Positions 22,101-33,050 of a stretch of 64,000 nucleotides of DNA are shown in pieces. The notes below the pieces were generated by a model. It was not told where the DNA came from and searched no databases. It saw nothing but the letters and a program-made list of their open reading frames with translations. Made by a program: the position numbers and the translations under genes. The stretch comes from Coix lacryma-jobi var. lacryma-jobi. Its lineage: Eukaryota > Streptophyta > Magnoliopsida > Poales > Poaceae. Location: contig CM019828.1 of the NCBI GenBank assembly GCA_009763385.1, forward strand, positions 19,744,822 through 19,808,821, read 5' to 3'. Each line of letters begins with the position of its first letter. Within the stretch, counting starts at the first letter, position 1.

Positions 22101-24321
22101 GAAAACTCTGACACAAAGTTGCTACTATTGATAGATGTTAAATAGTTGTTTTGTCATGTCCTGAAACTTGCAGCCAGGAACAGAGAAAAGAATAGAGTTG
22201 ACATTAGACAAGTTGTTGTGACTGAAAATAAACACAACTGAATTAGTGAGCAGAAACCGAAACAAAATCTAATTTCAAGCTGTTGTGATACTGAAAATAA
22301 CACAAATGCACACCTGCTATTTATTTTGCAAGCAAATTTTGAAATCCAAAACTGCTGAAATTTAACCAGTGCCTCATCATGACTCCATGTCCAATCCACT
22401 CCTACAAAAATAGTCAAAAAGTTCTAAATTTTAGACACTAATTTCCCGCTCAGTATTGAATGTTGGAGGGATCTAAAAATCCAAAAACTGATTACTTGGA
22501 GGGGTCTGAAAATTTTCAGCAAGCAGACATTATGTTTCAAAGAAAAAAATGTCGGGGTGGGGGCTGCTTCTAGCTCAAGCTGCACGTACCACGGTGGGAG
22601 CTGCAGGTGGGCGCCGGAGCTGTGGGTGCTGCCGGAGCTGGGCGGCTACCTCCGACCAGAGTTGCAGGTGACGCGCGAGGAGGGCGGTGGTGACTGTCGG
22701 AGCTGCCTGGACGTGCGGAGGTGATGCGCAGTTGGGACTCCACCGAGCTGGGTGTGGGGGCTGCCTCCGGCTGGAGCTGCAGGTGCCGTGGGCCGGAGCT
22801 AGAGGTGCCGCACGAGGAGGACGATGGTGAACGTCGGAGCTGCCTGGACGCACGACAAGTTGTGGAGGCGATGCGGGGATGGGACTCCACCGGGCTGGGC
22901 ATGGCGGCTGCCTCCGGCCCGAGCTGCAGGTGTCGCAGGGTGGCTGCCGGCCGGAGCCAGGAACCGGAGCTGCGGCGGCGGCGGCTTTGGTCTGTGCGTG
23001 AGAATGGGGAATTTTTCTCTTTTTTTTCCAGGAACATGTATGTGAGAATGGGGATGCATTAAGATTGGTGATTTACTATTTGTGACGCGGCTTTACAATA
23101 TGAGTCACAGATATCTCTACAAATCCGTGACGTGTATATACAACACGCGTCACATTATTTATCCGTGACGCGTTTTGTTAAACCGCGTCACTGATACGTC
23201 CATCTATCTGTGACACGCCTAGGGAATATGCGTCACAATTATTATCAGTGACACGTTTTCGGTTGAAGTGTCACTGATATGTTGTTATTAGTGACACGTC
23301 TTATTCCTAGAGCATAGGTAACAACTAACCAGTGACGCGTGTTGTTAACCCGCGTCACTAATAAACTATCAGTGACATGTTTCTTTTTTGAGTCACTAAA
23401 CGTGATGTCACTGATAATGATTTCTGGCATAGTGATGTACCAAGTTCTCAGGATTGTATCGTGTACCCTGTTTGTGCCATGTCATCTATTTCGTGGATTC
23501 CTCGGTCATGTAGAGACGTTGGATCCTCGGTGTGAACGACAGGTAACACAGTACTTTCATGGGGATAGAAAGTTGCCTCTTCGGGCCTTCACCATCGTCT
23601 ACCTCCATGTATCTCGACGCTTTACACTTCGGACAGTAACCTGCATCCGTGAGATCTTTCCTGAAGAGGACGCACCCCTTTGGACAAGCATGTATCTGCT
23701 CATACGACATCTTCAGTGCACGAAGCGGTTTCTGTGACTCGTACAAGCTCTTTGGCAATATGTGGCCGTCCAAAAGCATGCTACCAAATAGGGCCAACAT
23801 ACCATCGAACGCATCTCGACTCAGGTTGAACTAGGACTTGAACCCCATCACACGACCAATGGCATCCAGTTGAGAAACCGTTGTCCGATTGTGAAGGGGT
23901 TTCTGTGCCGAAGACATCATCTCGTAAAACGCCTTTGCGGTCTTCTCCATCTCCTCCTCCGTACGTCCTTCAGCGTACTGTGCTTCTTGGAAGTCATCTA
24001 ACATGTCTGCTACCACCCCATCAGCATCAAAGTCCTCCAGACGTGGTCGCACTGCCTCCGCTCTCAAACGATGTGCTTCACCATGGTAGATCCACCGGGT
24101 GTAGTCCGGCGTGAATCCATTGTTCACAAGGTGTTTAGCCATGTTCTCCTTGTCTTGCCTTCTCCGGTTCCCACATCTGCTGCATGGGCACAACACTTTC
24201 ATCTCTCCTCGCCGAGCCGCGCCAAATGCATTGTTCAAGAAAGCATCTGTCTTGCGCAACCATTCATCGGTGAAATCACTTTGCTTCTACGGCCCGAGTA
24301 CATCCACTGACGGTCATCCAT
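19140..24321 (-). pseudogene. TNP2-type CACTA transposase, split by a nested CACTA
   Basis: This is the DDE-type transposase that cuts and rejoins CACTA ends in the nucleus. The start is the ATG at 24321, reading MDDRQWMY, followed shortly by a one-frame shift. The transposase-associated domain with a CPCSRCGN cysteine motif lies at about 24250-23840. The TNP2 core N-part (CPKGCVLFR...YCPKC) lies at 23800-23440. The frame is then broken by the 1.6-kb insertion and resumes with 'HPADGEAWDHFDRI' near 21820. The core continues to about 20180, including 'DGFNPYG', 'LPYYDDLLLPHNIDVMH' and a DUF4218-type region. A DUF4216-type domain lies at about 19900-19400, and an acidic tail ends at 19140. Small introns with GTAAGT/AG borders lie at about 20180-20118 and 19993-19905. 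Indels plus the insertion make this copy non-functional as it stands. Confidence 0.9.
21834..23434. mobile_element. Nested non-autonomous CACTA element, second family
   Basis: It starts CACTATGCCAGAAAACC and ends, inverted, CACTATGCCAGAAATC. An exact ATG duplication flanks it (21831-21833, 23435-23437). Subterminal repeats are (A)TCAGTGACGCGT and its complement (about 21855-21985 and 23060-23420), unlike the TTTGCCGAG repeats of its host, so it belongs to a different family. The centre (22560-23000) is GC-rich with two ~150-bp direct repeats around 'gggactccaccg(a/g)gctggg'. No transposase. It interrupts TNP2 between the zinc-motif region and the 'HPADGEAW' block. Confidence 0.95.
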
Positions 24322-24413
24322 CCTACTGTCATGCATCCGAGTACTTACATATCTACCTCCGAGTACTTACATCCTACTATCATCTAATAGGTGAGGATAG
24401 GTCCTAATCCCAC

Positions 24414-24618
24414 CCGCGGATGCGTACATGAGGCTAGTTCCCATTGTCTGCCCCGAGCCGAGACAGAAATTCGGCAGCACCTCCCCGATGTTCTCCCAAT
24501 ACACATCCCTGTAGGGAGAGTGTGTATCCGGAGAACAACAGGGAGGTGATGCAGAAACTCCATCTCGAATCGGGGAAGACCATGGGAACTAGCCTCATCG
24601 ACGCATCTGCGGGCTGTC
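24414..24618. repeat. Imperfect ~100-bp-arm inverted repeat
   Basis: The left arm (24414-24510) and right arm (24512-24618) are near complements: 'gaggctagttcccat' against 'atgggaactagcctc', 'ccgcggatgcgt' against 'acgcatctgcggg', 'gcacctcccc' against 'gggaggtgatgc'. The loop is only a few bases at 'ccctgtaggg'. RNA from either strand would fold into a long hairpin. Confidence 0.85.
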
Positions 24619-25203
24619 CAAGTAACGTGGACAAACCAAAACAGATACGGTTATCGATATGCAGAGATCTGCATACCTCTAGCCGTATCTCTTTCGGACG
24701 GGAGACGCCTAACTAGGTTCAATGACCTACGACCCTTATCTGGGAGGAGACGTTATTTATACCTAGGGTGCCGGTGGAGTCAGGCTAGCGGCACAGTGGC
24801 GAGTCGGTGCAGTGGCGAGGCGTAGCGGTGTAGGCAGGCTTGTCGAGGATCTCTGGCTCGGCTCTGACAGGTCCTTCTCCTATAGAAAAGACAAAAAGAT
24901 TAGTATCAATTAGAAATTTTGGCAGAACCTCCCCTGCACGGTGAGGTTTCAAAAACCTGCAAAACCCTCGACACGATGGCCGACATCCACATATATTCAC
25001 ATGCATACCGCTATTACTAACAAATACTCGATCGCCACATACATTCACATTCACATGCATCCACATATATCGCCGTGATCGAGGACAACAACTCTTACTA
25101 CTACTTACTACAACTAAGTTGAGAGGTACAAGGACAACGGGGTGATCGAGGACAACTTACAAGTGACGACGCAGGACGGCCCTAGCGGAGGCGCAGCGGG
25201 ACG

Positions 25204-25312
25204 GCTCCTCCTCTTCCTCCTGGTCCTCTCCTCTTCTTCTTCCTCCTCCTCCTCTCCTCTTTCTCCTCCTCCTCCTCCTCCTCCTCCTCTCCTCTTCCTC
25301 TTTTCCTGCTCC
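25204..25312. repeat. CTC/CTT-rich microsatellite
   Basis: Interrupted CTC and CTT repeats over about 110 bases, upstream of TNP2 in its 5' region. Confidence 0.9.
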
Positions 25313-25708
25313 TCTCCCGCGCAGCGGCACGGCGCGGCGCGCCGGCCGTGGAAGGGCGGCGGCCGGCCGGGCGGGCAGGCGGAGCGGCGGGCCGGCGGGG
25401 CGGGCAGGGCGGGCGGCGGCGGCTGACAGCGCGCGGCCGGCGGGCGGGTCGGGGGGCCGGCGGCGGTGCGTCCGGAGCGGCGGGGCAGGCGGCGGTGCGC
25501 AGCTGGAGCGGCCTGGCAGGGCGGGCGCGCGGCCGGGGCGTCTGTGGCGGCGCGGCGGTGGCGGCAGCGCGGGGGAGGCAGAGGCGGCGGCGGCAGGGCG
25601 GGCGGGTCGGGCGTGCGTGCGTGGCTGGCCTGTGTGGTGGGCCAGCGGACGCACTTTTTTAGTAATGTTCGCGGGTCTTTGCGAGACCGATCGGGCGGCC
25701 CTCGGCTA

Positions 25709-26311
25709 AGAGGAACCTTTGCCGAGAGCCGTCTGTTAGGCTCTCGGCAAAGGCGTGTATTTTTTTTTTTTGTAAAATCTTTGCCGAGAGCCCTGGCCCT
25801 GGCTCTCGGCATAGGTGCTCTTTGCCAAGGGCTTTAGGGACGCCTCTCGCAAAGAAATATATTTTTTTTTATTTTTTTGCTCCCAATTTTTTCCTGTGGC
25901 CTTGCTACATTACTACAAGCCAATATTTCATTTGGTGTGTTTTCATCCCTCTTGCTATATTTTTGCGTATTTTCTTTAATTTTTGATTTTTTTCCGCGGA
26001 CGCACGTTTGAACTGCAGGTGCATGAATATAAAACTCAGCTATCCGAAAAATGGTACTCATTCTTCGGGGGTATCGACATCGTATCTAGGGACAGTCGCG
26101 GAAACTCGATCTCTCGTGCACGAGACACGGCGACCAGTTGCGTGAGATTAGATTTAAATTAGTAAAAATACAAAGCGAAGTTGGAAAATCATGAAAATGG
26201 ACGGGTGACCTGAACATCGCATGTAAGGCTATGAAACAATTTGGGAATTGTTTGGAGCAAGTGGTGGCGCAAGATGTTGCAACCCCTGAGATCTCCCACG
26301 ATCAGGGTTCA
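25709..26311. repeat. Palindrome left arm inside the CACTA 5' region
   Basis: This arm is the imperfect reverse complement of 41793-42366, on the far side of the gypsy insertion. Shared landmarks, read inward, are 'ctgttaggc(t/c)ctcggcaaaggc', 'tcatgaaaatggacgggtga' and 'ggagcaagtggtggcgcaag'. With the gypsy element removed, the arms meet around an ~18-bp loop near 26288-26306 ('ctgagatctcccacgatca'). Confidence 0.88.
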
Positions 26312-26316
26312 ACCAT

Positions 26317-27628
26317 TGTCGGTGGTACGAAAAAGGGTACCCCCATCAACGCAAACACCCGAGCGCTCGTCTCCGTCTCGCCCGAGCCCTCCCCCGGCCT
26401 CGGGCGAACGCTCTATCTCCGTCTCGCCCGAGCCCTCCCAGCCAGGCCTCGGGCGAACGCTCTGTCTCCGTCTCGCCCGAGCCCTCCCAGCCAGGCCTCG
26501 GGCGAACGCTCTTCTCCGCCTCGCCCGAGCCCTCCGAGCAAGGCCTCGGGCGAGCACGACGATCGCTCTCCGTCTCGCCCGAGCCCTCCAGGCCTCGGCG
26601 AACCGCCCCCACACCTCGAGCCTTAACGCACGGACCTCGAGCTGTACAGACAGCCGTACCGGCCCATACCACGCATTTAATGCCTTCACCTACTCCGGTC
26701 ATGTCCACTAGTGCACAGCGTGTACCACAGTAACTCGGTGTAAAGGTCAAGTCTCGTTTTCACCACAAGCATGGGCAAAAGGGCACCAGTACAACACTGT
26801 TCGGCAAGCCAGGCACTGCAACTCCTCGAGGCCGGCTACGCGCCCCTCGAGCCCTGCACTGTAACTCCTCGAGGCCGGCTACCGCCCCTCGAGCCCTGCA
26901 CTGTAACCCCTCGAGGCCGGCTACGCGCCCCTCGAGCCCTGCACTGTAACCCCTCGAGGCCGGCTACGCGCTCCTCGAGCCCTGCACTGTAACACCTCGA
27001 GCCGGCTCCGCGCCCCTCGAGCCCCCGTGGCACCACCTCGAAGCCGGCTCCGCGCCCTTCGAGCCCTAACTACTTTCGTGCTATTGGAGGACAGGTACCC
27101 CAAGACCCGGAGGGACCCCGCCGCGTACTGTACATTCCGGGATGGGTGCTGTACGGCTCCCGCCTTGTCGCGCCACCACGACGTCCGCGCCCAGGATGGA
27201 AGCCACGACCCAAGGACGCCTCAACAGCGACGATCACATCGGCTCCAGTGGCCCCGACAAGACAGGTTTCCTACCCTTCTCCGTATGGGGCACCATACGC
27301 CCCGACACCTGTAATACCTTTATGTAACCCTGGCCTCCCCTTGCTCTATAAAAGGGGACACTAGGGCCCTCATTCAGAGACGGACACAACACACGAGTCC
27401 ACACACAGGCACGAGTCCGGACTCCGGTCCACGCTCACTGAGCTTGTATTCTCCCCTGTACAAGCACTTAGGTGCAAGTAATACAAGAACATCCCCCCCC
27501 GCTGGACGTAGGGCCTTCTTTGCCCGAACCAGGATAAATCCTTGTGTCCTCTTGCATCACCATCCAGGAAGAGAAGCACGCGATCATATCACTCGTTGGT
27601 GTGATACCCCCGGTACGAAACACCGACA
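26317..27628 (+). repeat. 5' LTR of the gypsy element
   Basis: 1312 bp, TG...CA, terminal TGTCGGTG/CACCGACA inverted repeat. U3 contains two tandem arrays: 49-bp type units at about 26360-26600 and ~43-bp CTCGAG-rich units at about 26815-27065. A TATA box follows. Confidence 0.95.
27347..27354 (+). promoter_or_regulatory. TATA box in gypsy 5' LTR
   Basis: TATAAAAG within 'gctctataaaaggggac'. Transcription would start about 30 bp downstream (near 27385), defining R. The same box is at 41510-41517 in the 3' LTR. Confidence 0.8.
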
Positions 27629-27630
27629 GT

Positions 27631-27648
27631 TGGCGCGCCAGGTAGGGG
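27631..27648 (+). other. Primer-binding site of the gypsy element
   Basis: TGGCGCGCCAGGTAGGGG lies 2 bp after the 5' LTR end, the usual place for tRNA priming of minus-strand DNA. The priming tRNA is not assigned here. A similar site occurs in the gypsy fragment at about 57990. Confidence 0.8.
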
Positions 27649-27686
27649 ACTTCGCGTGTCCGAGCCGATTTCTCGTTGATTCCTGG

Positions 27687-30200
27687 ATGGCTTCATCCCC
27701 TCTTCCGTTCTCGGCTGGTGCCGTCGTCTGGTTCGGGAGCCTCGAGTTCCTGGCCACAGGCAACGGCAACGAGCTGACTCTGCTCTCCACGAGGGCCCGA
27801 GCGGAGTGCGTGTCACGCCACCCCGCGGGGGGCGTGACGCGTCGCCCGCACCACCACACGTCGCCACATCGCGAGCGGCGCCGTCGTCACCGTCGTCGCC
27901 GGGCGCAGGCGGTGCCCGCGGCAAACACCTACGCCCCCGTAGCCGGTGCAGGGTCCCCAAGGGGAAACCAGCCCGGCGCGCGGCCCGGAGACCTCCAGGG
28001 CGCACCCGCGCCCGCCTAGCGACTTCGCATTCATCATGCGTACGGACCAGGAACCAGGCCAGAGGCCTCCGAGCCGTGCGCCGTCGACGCCGCTCAGCCT
28101 CCTCCCGCACGGGTCGCGCCGCGCTCGACGCCAGCGGTTCCCGGTCGGCCTCGACAACTCTGCGGCTGTATACGCCCACCGCCTCGACGAGCGCCATCAG
28201 GACCAGACGGTGGCGGACCGGGAGCAGCGTTCGGGCGCGCTGCTGCAGGCCATGGCCAGCCTGGAAATCGTCCACCCCGCGTGCGTCGACCGCGACTTCT
28301 TGCGACCCTTCGAGCCACCTCGGCGAGCCACCGTCGGAGAATGTACCGCGAGCTGCGGTCCCAGCATCGGCCAAGGCGGCGTGCCGTCAACAGCTCCGAC
28401 TCGACTCCGACGAATACGACTACCACGACCCCGACCTCTGGGATCCCACCAGGGAGTGCTTCCAACTCGAGGGAGTCGTATGCGATACCGAGGACGAAGG
28501 CGACGACGACAGGCCGGCCCTCGACCTAGAGGGACCTAGCGACGTGGCCGCGGCAGGCGGATCACGCGTTCAGGGAAGGGACGAACCTCCAGCACCGGCT
28601 GTACCGCCTAAGCACGACGATGGCCGGGCGGCGCAACTCGCACAAGTGCAAGAGGCAATCACCAAAGCCGAGGAAGAACGGCGACACCTGCTGCAGCTCC
28701 GGCAAACCCTGATGCAGGAACCACCCCAGCCCCGAGGAGCCGGAGCTCGAGGCCGGGCTCGAGAGGTCCACCGGCGGATCCTCGAGGACGGGGCACCAGC
28801 ACGCCCCGAGGTATGTTTCCCGCGAGCTGGGCAGAACGTGGTGGCGCGGCTATGATGCTCCGTGACCTGCCCGCCGTCTCCAACCCCGATGCCAGGCGCA
28901 TGCTCGGAGAAATGAAAAACCTCCTCGAGACAGCCGCGGTACAGCAGGCCGAGAGCTCGGCGTCACGCCGACGCGGAGCAGCCTCGGGGAGACCGGCGGA
29001 CACGCCCCACGACGCTCGCGAGGCATCCGTCCACCAGCCGGACGCCTCTCGAGCTAGGCCAGTCCGCGAACGGATCGTCGACAACCGGCCACCTCGAGAC
29101 CCCAACGACGCCCGCAACGACATCAACCGACGGCGCAAGGACAAGGGGGCCCAAGAGCGTGGCTATAGCGCCCATCGAGGGGGCGCTACGACAGCGACGA
29201 GGACCGGCAGGTCCTCGAGCCCCCGGGCCCCCGAGTCTTCAGCCGGGCCATCCGCAGCTCGACCCTCCCCGACCGCTTCCGACCGCCGACCAACATCGTG
29301 AAGTATGACGGGGAGGTCGAGCCCAAGCTCTGGCTCTCGGACTTCCGCCTTGGCTGCCAACTGGGCGGAGCGAAGAACGACGACCGCGTGATCATACGTC
29401 AACTCCCACTTTACCTCTCGGACACCGCCCGCCGGTGGCTCGAGGGGCTCCCGCCGGATCGGATCCATGACTGGGCCGACCTAGTCAGGGTCTTCGACGG
29501 GAATTTCAAGGGGACCTGCGTGCGTCCAGGCAACCCCTGGGACCTACGGCGTTGCAGGCAGGCGGCGGACGAGCCCCTCCGCGACTTCGCTCGACGGTTC
29601 TCGAAGCAGCGTCTCGAGCTCCCCCACGTGCCTGACGAGGACGTCATCTCAGCGTTCCTCGCGGGCACGACATGCCAAGAGCTTGTTCATGAGCTAGGAC
29701 GCTACCGTCCCGGGACGGTCGAGGACCTGATGGATCGCGTCACCAGCTTTGCTTCGGGCGACGAAGCAGTGGGGGCCTTCTTTGGCCGTTCCACGGACAA
29801 AGCAAGGCAAGGTGATCGCGCCGGAGGGCTCCAACAAGGGCAACGACGCCAAGAACGACAACAATGACGGCAACAAAGGAAGAAAAACAAACGCAAGGGC
29901 CAGAAGGCGAAGCGTGGCGCCGATGACGACGACGACAAAGAGGTGCTCGCGGGCGCCCTCGAGCCTAAGAAGCCCCGAGGCCCCCCCGATGGGGCTGTTT
30001 TCGACCAGATGCTCGAGGATCCCTGTACCTACCACAGGGGCCCCGTAAACCACAAGTTGAAAGACTGCCGACTGTTGAAGGGCTACTACTCCAAGCTCGG
30101 CGATAAGAGGGAAGACGCGCCTAAGGGAAAGGATACCGATCGACGCGGCGGCAGAACGCAGATGGCGACTTCCCCCCGGTGCGCGACTGCTACATGATCT
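27687..30200 (+). pseudogene. Gypsy gag, frame-disrupted
   Basis: The likely start is the ATG at 27687 (MASSPLPFSAG), ~40 bp after the primer site. The N-terminal part is Arg/Pro-rich. An acidic 'HDPDLWDPTRECFQLEG' block is near 28425-28480 in another frame. The retrotransposon gag domain is at about 29298-29770, with 'LPLYLSDTARRWLEGLPP' and 'FDGNFKGT'. A zinc-knuckle variant, C-x2-H-x4-H-x4-C (CTYHRGPVNHKLKDC), lies at about 30024-30070. The coat protein would assemble cytoplasmic particles and bind RNA. At least four frame changes occur across 2.5 kb; some may be sequence errors. Confidence 0.85.
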
Positions 30201-30760
30201 ACGGGGGCCGACCGTCGGGCTCTCAGCTCGAGAAAGAAAGAAGGAGCGCCGGGAAATCTTTTCGCTTGGCCACGACGCCCCCCGGTATCTTGACTGGTCC
30301 GATGCGCCAATCACGTTCGACCGTGACGACCATCCGGACCGTGTCATAAACCCGGGGGCTTACCCCCTCGTCGTCGACCCCATCATAATCGACGTTCGGT
30401 TCTCCAAGGTGTTGATGGATGGGGGCTCGAGCCTCAACATCATATACCTCGAGACCCTCGACCTCCTGGGGATTTCAGAGGGACAGCTCCGACCCAGCGT
30501 CGGGGGGTTCCACGGAGTAGTACCAGGAAAGAAAGCCCACCCCCTTGGGCGCATCGACCTGCCGGTCTGCTTCGGCACGCCGGCAAACTTCCGTCAGGAA
30601 ACGCTCACCTTCGAGGTGGTCGGCTTCCAAGGGACCTACCACGCCATCATCGGCCGGCCAGGCTACGCCAAGTTCATGGCGATTCCTAACTACACGTACT
30701 TGAAGCTCAAGATGCCGGGGCCAAAGGGGTCATCACCGTTGACACCTCCTACGAGCACGC
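30201..30760 (+). pseudogene. Gypsy aspartic protease region
   Basis: 'LMDGGSSLNIIYLETL' (from 30412) is the active-site loop with D-G-G-S in place of the commoner D-T/S-G-A, as is usual in Tat elements. 'AIIGRPGYAKFM' at about 30643 is the second conserved protease block. A preceding 'PGAYPLVVDP'-type segment is in another frame, so the polyprotein is broken here. The domain would cleave gag-pol. Confidence 0.85.
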
Positions 30761-30983
30761 ATACCACTGCGACGTGGAGTGCGTCGAGCGGGGGGAGGCC
30801 AACGTCCACCTCGACTCGCTCGAGGCCTTGGCAGCTCTGGCCACCGAGGGGGCCCCAGAAGCAAAGCGTCACGCCGGCACCTTCGAGCCGGCTGAGCACA
30901 CCAAGCAAATACCCGTCGACCCGACCTCGGCCAATGGCAAGACGCTGACCATCAGTACCAGCCTCGAGCCCAAATAGGAAGCA

Positions 30984-31949
30984 GTGCTCGTCGACTTTCT
31001 CCGCGCGAACATCGACATGTTTGCGTGGAACCCCTCGGACATGCCGGGCATACCGAGGGAAGTCGCCGAGCACGCCTTGGAGATCCAGGCCGGGTCCAGA
31101 CCGGTGAAGCAACGCCTGCGCCGCTTCGACGAGGAAAAGCGCAGGATCATCGGCGAGGAGGTGCACAAGCTTTTGGCGGCCGGATTCATCAAGGAGGTAT
31201 TTTACCCAGAGTGGCTAGCTAACCCTGTACTAGTTAGGAAAAAGAATGGAAAAATGCGGATGTGTGTAGATTACACTGGTCTGAATAAAGCATGTCCAAA
31301 AGTTCCATTTCCTTTACCTAGAATTGACCAGATCGTCGATTCCACTGCTGGGTGCGAAGTGCTTTCGTTCCTTGATGCGTATTCCGGCTACCACCAAATT
31401 AGGATGAGAAAATCCGATGAGCTCGCGACCTCTTTTATCACGCCATTTGGTATGTATTGCTATGTTACGATGCCCTTCGGCCTTCGAAACGCCGGGGCAA
31501 CGTACCAACGATGTATGCAGCACATCTTTGGCGAGCACATAGGCAAGACCGTCGAGGCCTACGTCGATGACATCGTGGTTAAAACTAAAAAAGTAGGGAA
31601 CCTCATCAGCAACCTCGAGACCACGTTCGAGTGCCTCCGGGCCAAGAATGTGAAGCTCAACCCCGAGAAGTGTGTCTTTGGTGTGCCTCGAGGCATGCTA
31701 CTTGGCTACATCGTCTCACAACGGGGGATCGAGGCAAACCCTGAAAAAATCTCAGCAGTCACGAGGATGGGCCCGATTCGTGACCTCAAGGGTGTGCAGA
31801 AAGTAACAGGCTGCCTAGCCGCTCTCAGCAGATTCATCTCGAGGCTGGGGGAAAAAGCACTACCCCTCTACCGCCTGCTAAAAAAGACGGAACACTTTGC
31901 GTGGACCGCCGAAGCCGAGGAGGCCTTAACCAAGTTGAAGGGGTGCTGA
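30984..31949 (+). pseudogene. Gypsy reverse transcriptase
   Basis: An open 321-codon frame covers the RT palm and thumb: 'MRMCVDYTGLNKACPK', 'FLDAYSGYHQI', 'TPFGMYCYVTMPFGLRNAGATY' in successive blocks, and the catalytic YVDD at 31560-31571. The M at 30984 is only the first in frame; it continues polyprotein upstream of a break near 30975. The frame ends at a premature stop (31947-31949), after which the RNase H region continues in another frame. All RT catalytic motifs remain intact. Confidence 0.92.
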
Positions 31950-33050
31950 CTTCTGCACCAATTCTCGTGCCCCCACCGCGACCAGCCGAAGGTGACGATT
32001 CCCCCGAGCCCCTCCTCCTCTATGTGGCCGCAACCACTCAGGTGGTTAGCGCGGTCATAGCCGTCGAGAGGCACGAGGAGGGTCATACATTGCCGGTCCA
32101 GCGACCGGTATACTTCACCAGTGAGGTACTCTCCGAGGCCAAGGTCCGGTACCGCACATCCAAAAGCTGCTCTACGGCATCATCGTCACAAGGCGCAAGC
32201 TCCAGCACTACTTCCTCGCTCATCCCGTGACGGTGGTGTCGTCCTTCCCCCTCGGAGAGATCGTCAACAATCGGGAGGCCACGGGGCGCATCGCCAAGTG
32301 GTCCGCCGAACTAATGGGGGAGACCATCACCTATGCCCCGCGAAAGGCCATCAAGTCGCAAGCGTTGGCGGACTTCGTTGCTGAATGGACCGACACTCAG
32401 CTCCCGCCGGCACAGATTCAAGCCGAGCTCTGGACCATGTACTTCGATGGATCCCTCACGAAGACGGGGGCAGGAGCAGGCCTGCTCTTCATCTCACCCC
32501 TCGGAGTACACATGCGCTACCTGCTACGCTTGCACTTCCCCGCCTCCAACAACGTCGCCGAGTACGAGGCCCTCGTCAATGGGCTGCGCATCGCCCTCGA
32601 GCTCGGGGTCCGACGCCTCGACGCCCGAGGAGACTCGCAGCTCGTCATCAACCAGGTTATGAAGGCTTCAAGCTGCATCGATCCCAAGATGGAGGCATAC
32701 TGCGGGGAGGTGCGCAAGCTGGAAGACAAGTTTTACGGCCTCGAGCTCAACCACATAGCTCGGAAGTACAACGAGGCCGCAGACGAGCTGGCAAAGTTGG
32801 CGTCCACGCGCGGCACGGTACCGCCAGACGTCTTCTCGAGGGACGTCTTCGAGCCATCCGTCGAAATCGACCCGGGGCTGGCCCCTCGACGCCACCCCTC
32901 GAGCAAGACACGGGGGCTCGACTCACAACGCCACCCCTCGAGAAGGACCCCTCGACGTCCGCGGAGGCGATGCAGGTCGACGCACACGCCTCTTCGTCAT
33001 CACGGCCCCTCGACTGGCGGACGCCCTACCTCTACTCGACTACCTGACGC
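31901..33050 (+). pseudogene. Gypsy dual RNase H region
   Basis: The first RNase H-like segment ('LLLYVAATTQVVSAVI') is at about 32010-32060 in one frame. After a frame change, 'WTMYFDGSLTKTGAGAGL' (about 32430) opens a second, archaeal-type RNase H with D (FDGS), E (VAEYEAL), D (RGDSQLV) and D (NEAADELAK, about 32790), the full DEDD set. A second RNase H beside a degenerate first one is characteristic of Tat-lineage elements. The stretch 32880-33050 has a different coding frame. Confidence 0.85.

Larger units (their letters stand above)
24322..25665 (-). other. TNP2 upstream/leader region of the CACTA element
   Basis: About 1.3 kb between the TNP2 start and the palindrome arm. It contains an inverted repeat (24414-24618), a CTC-rich microsatellite region (25204-25312) and a very GC-rich stretch (25320-25640). 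Overlapping long frames on both strands are composition artefacts. Promoter and 5' untranslated exons are expected here by position, but none can be placed with confidence. Confidence 0.5.

Noticed and set aside
25114..25837. Long Pro/Arg/Gly-rich open frames (up to 232 codons).
   Set aside because: Composition effect of GC-rich DNA and CTC microsatellite upstream of TNP2.
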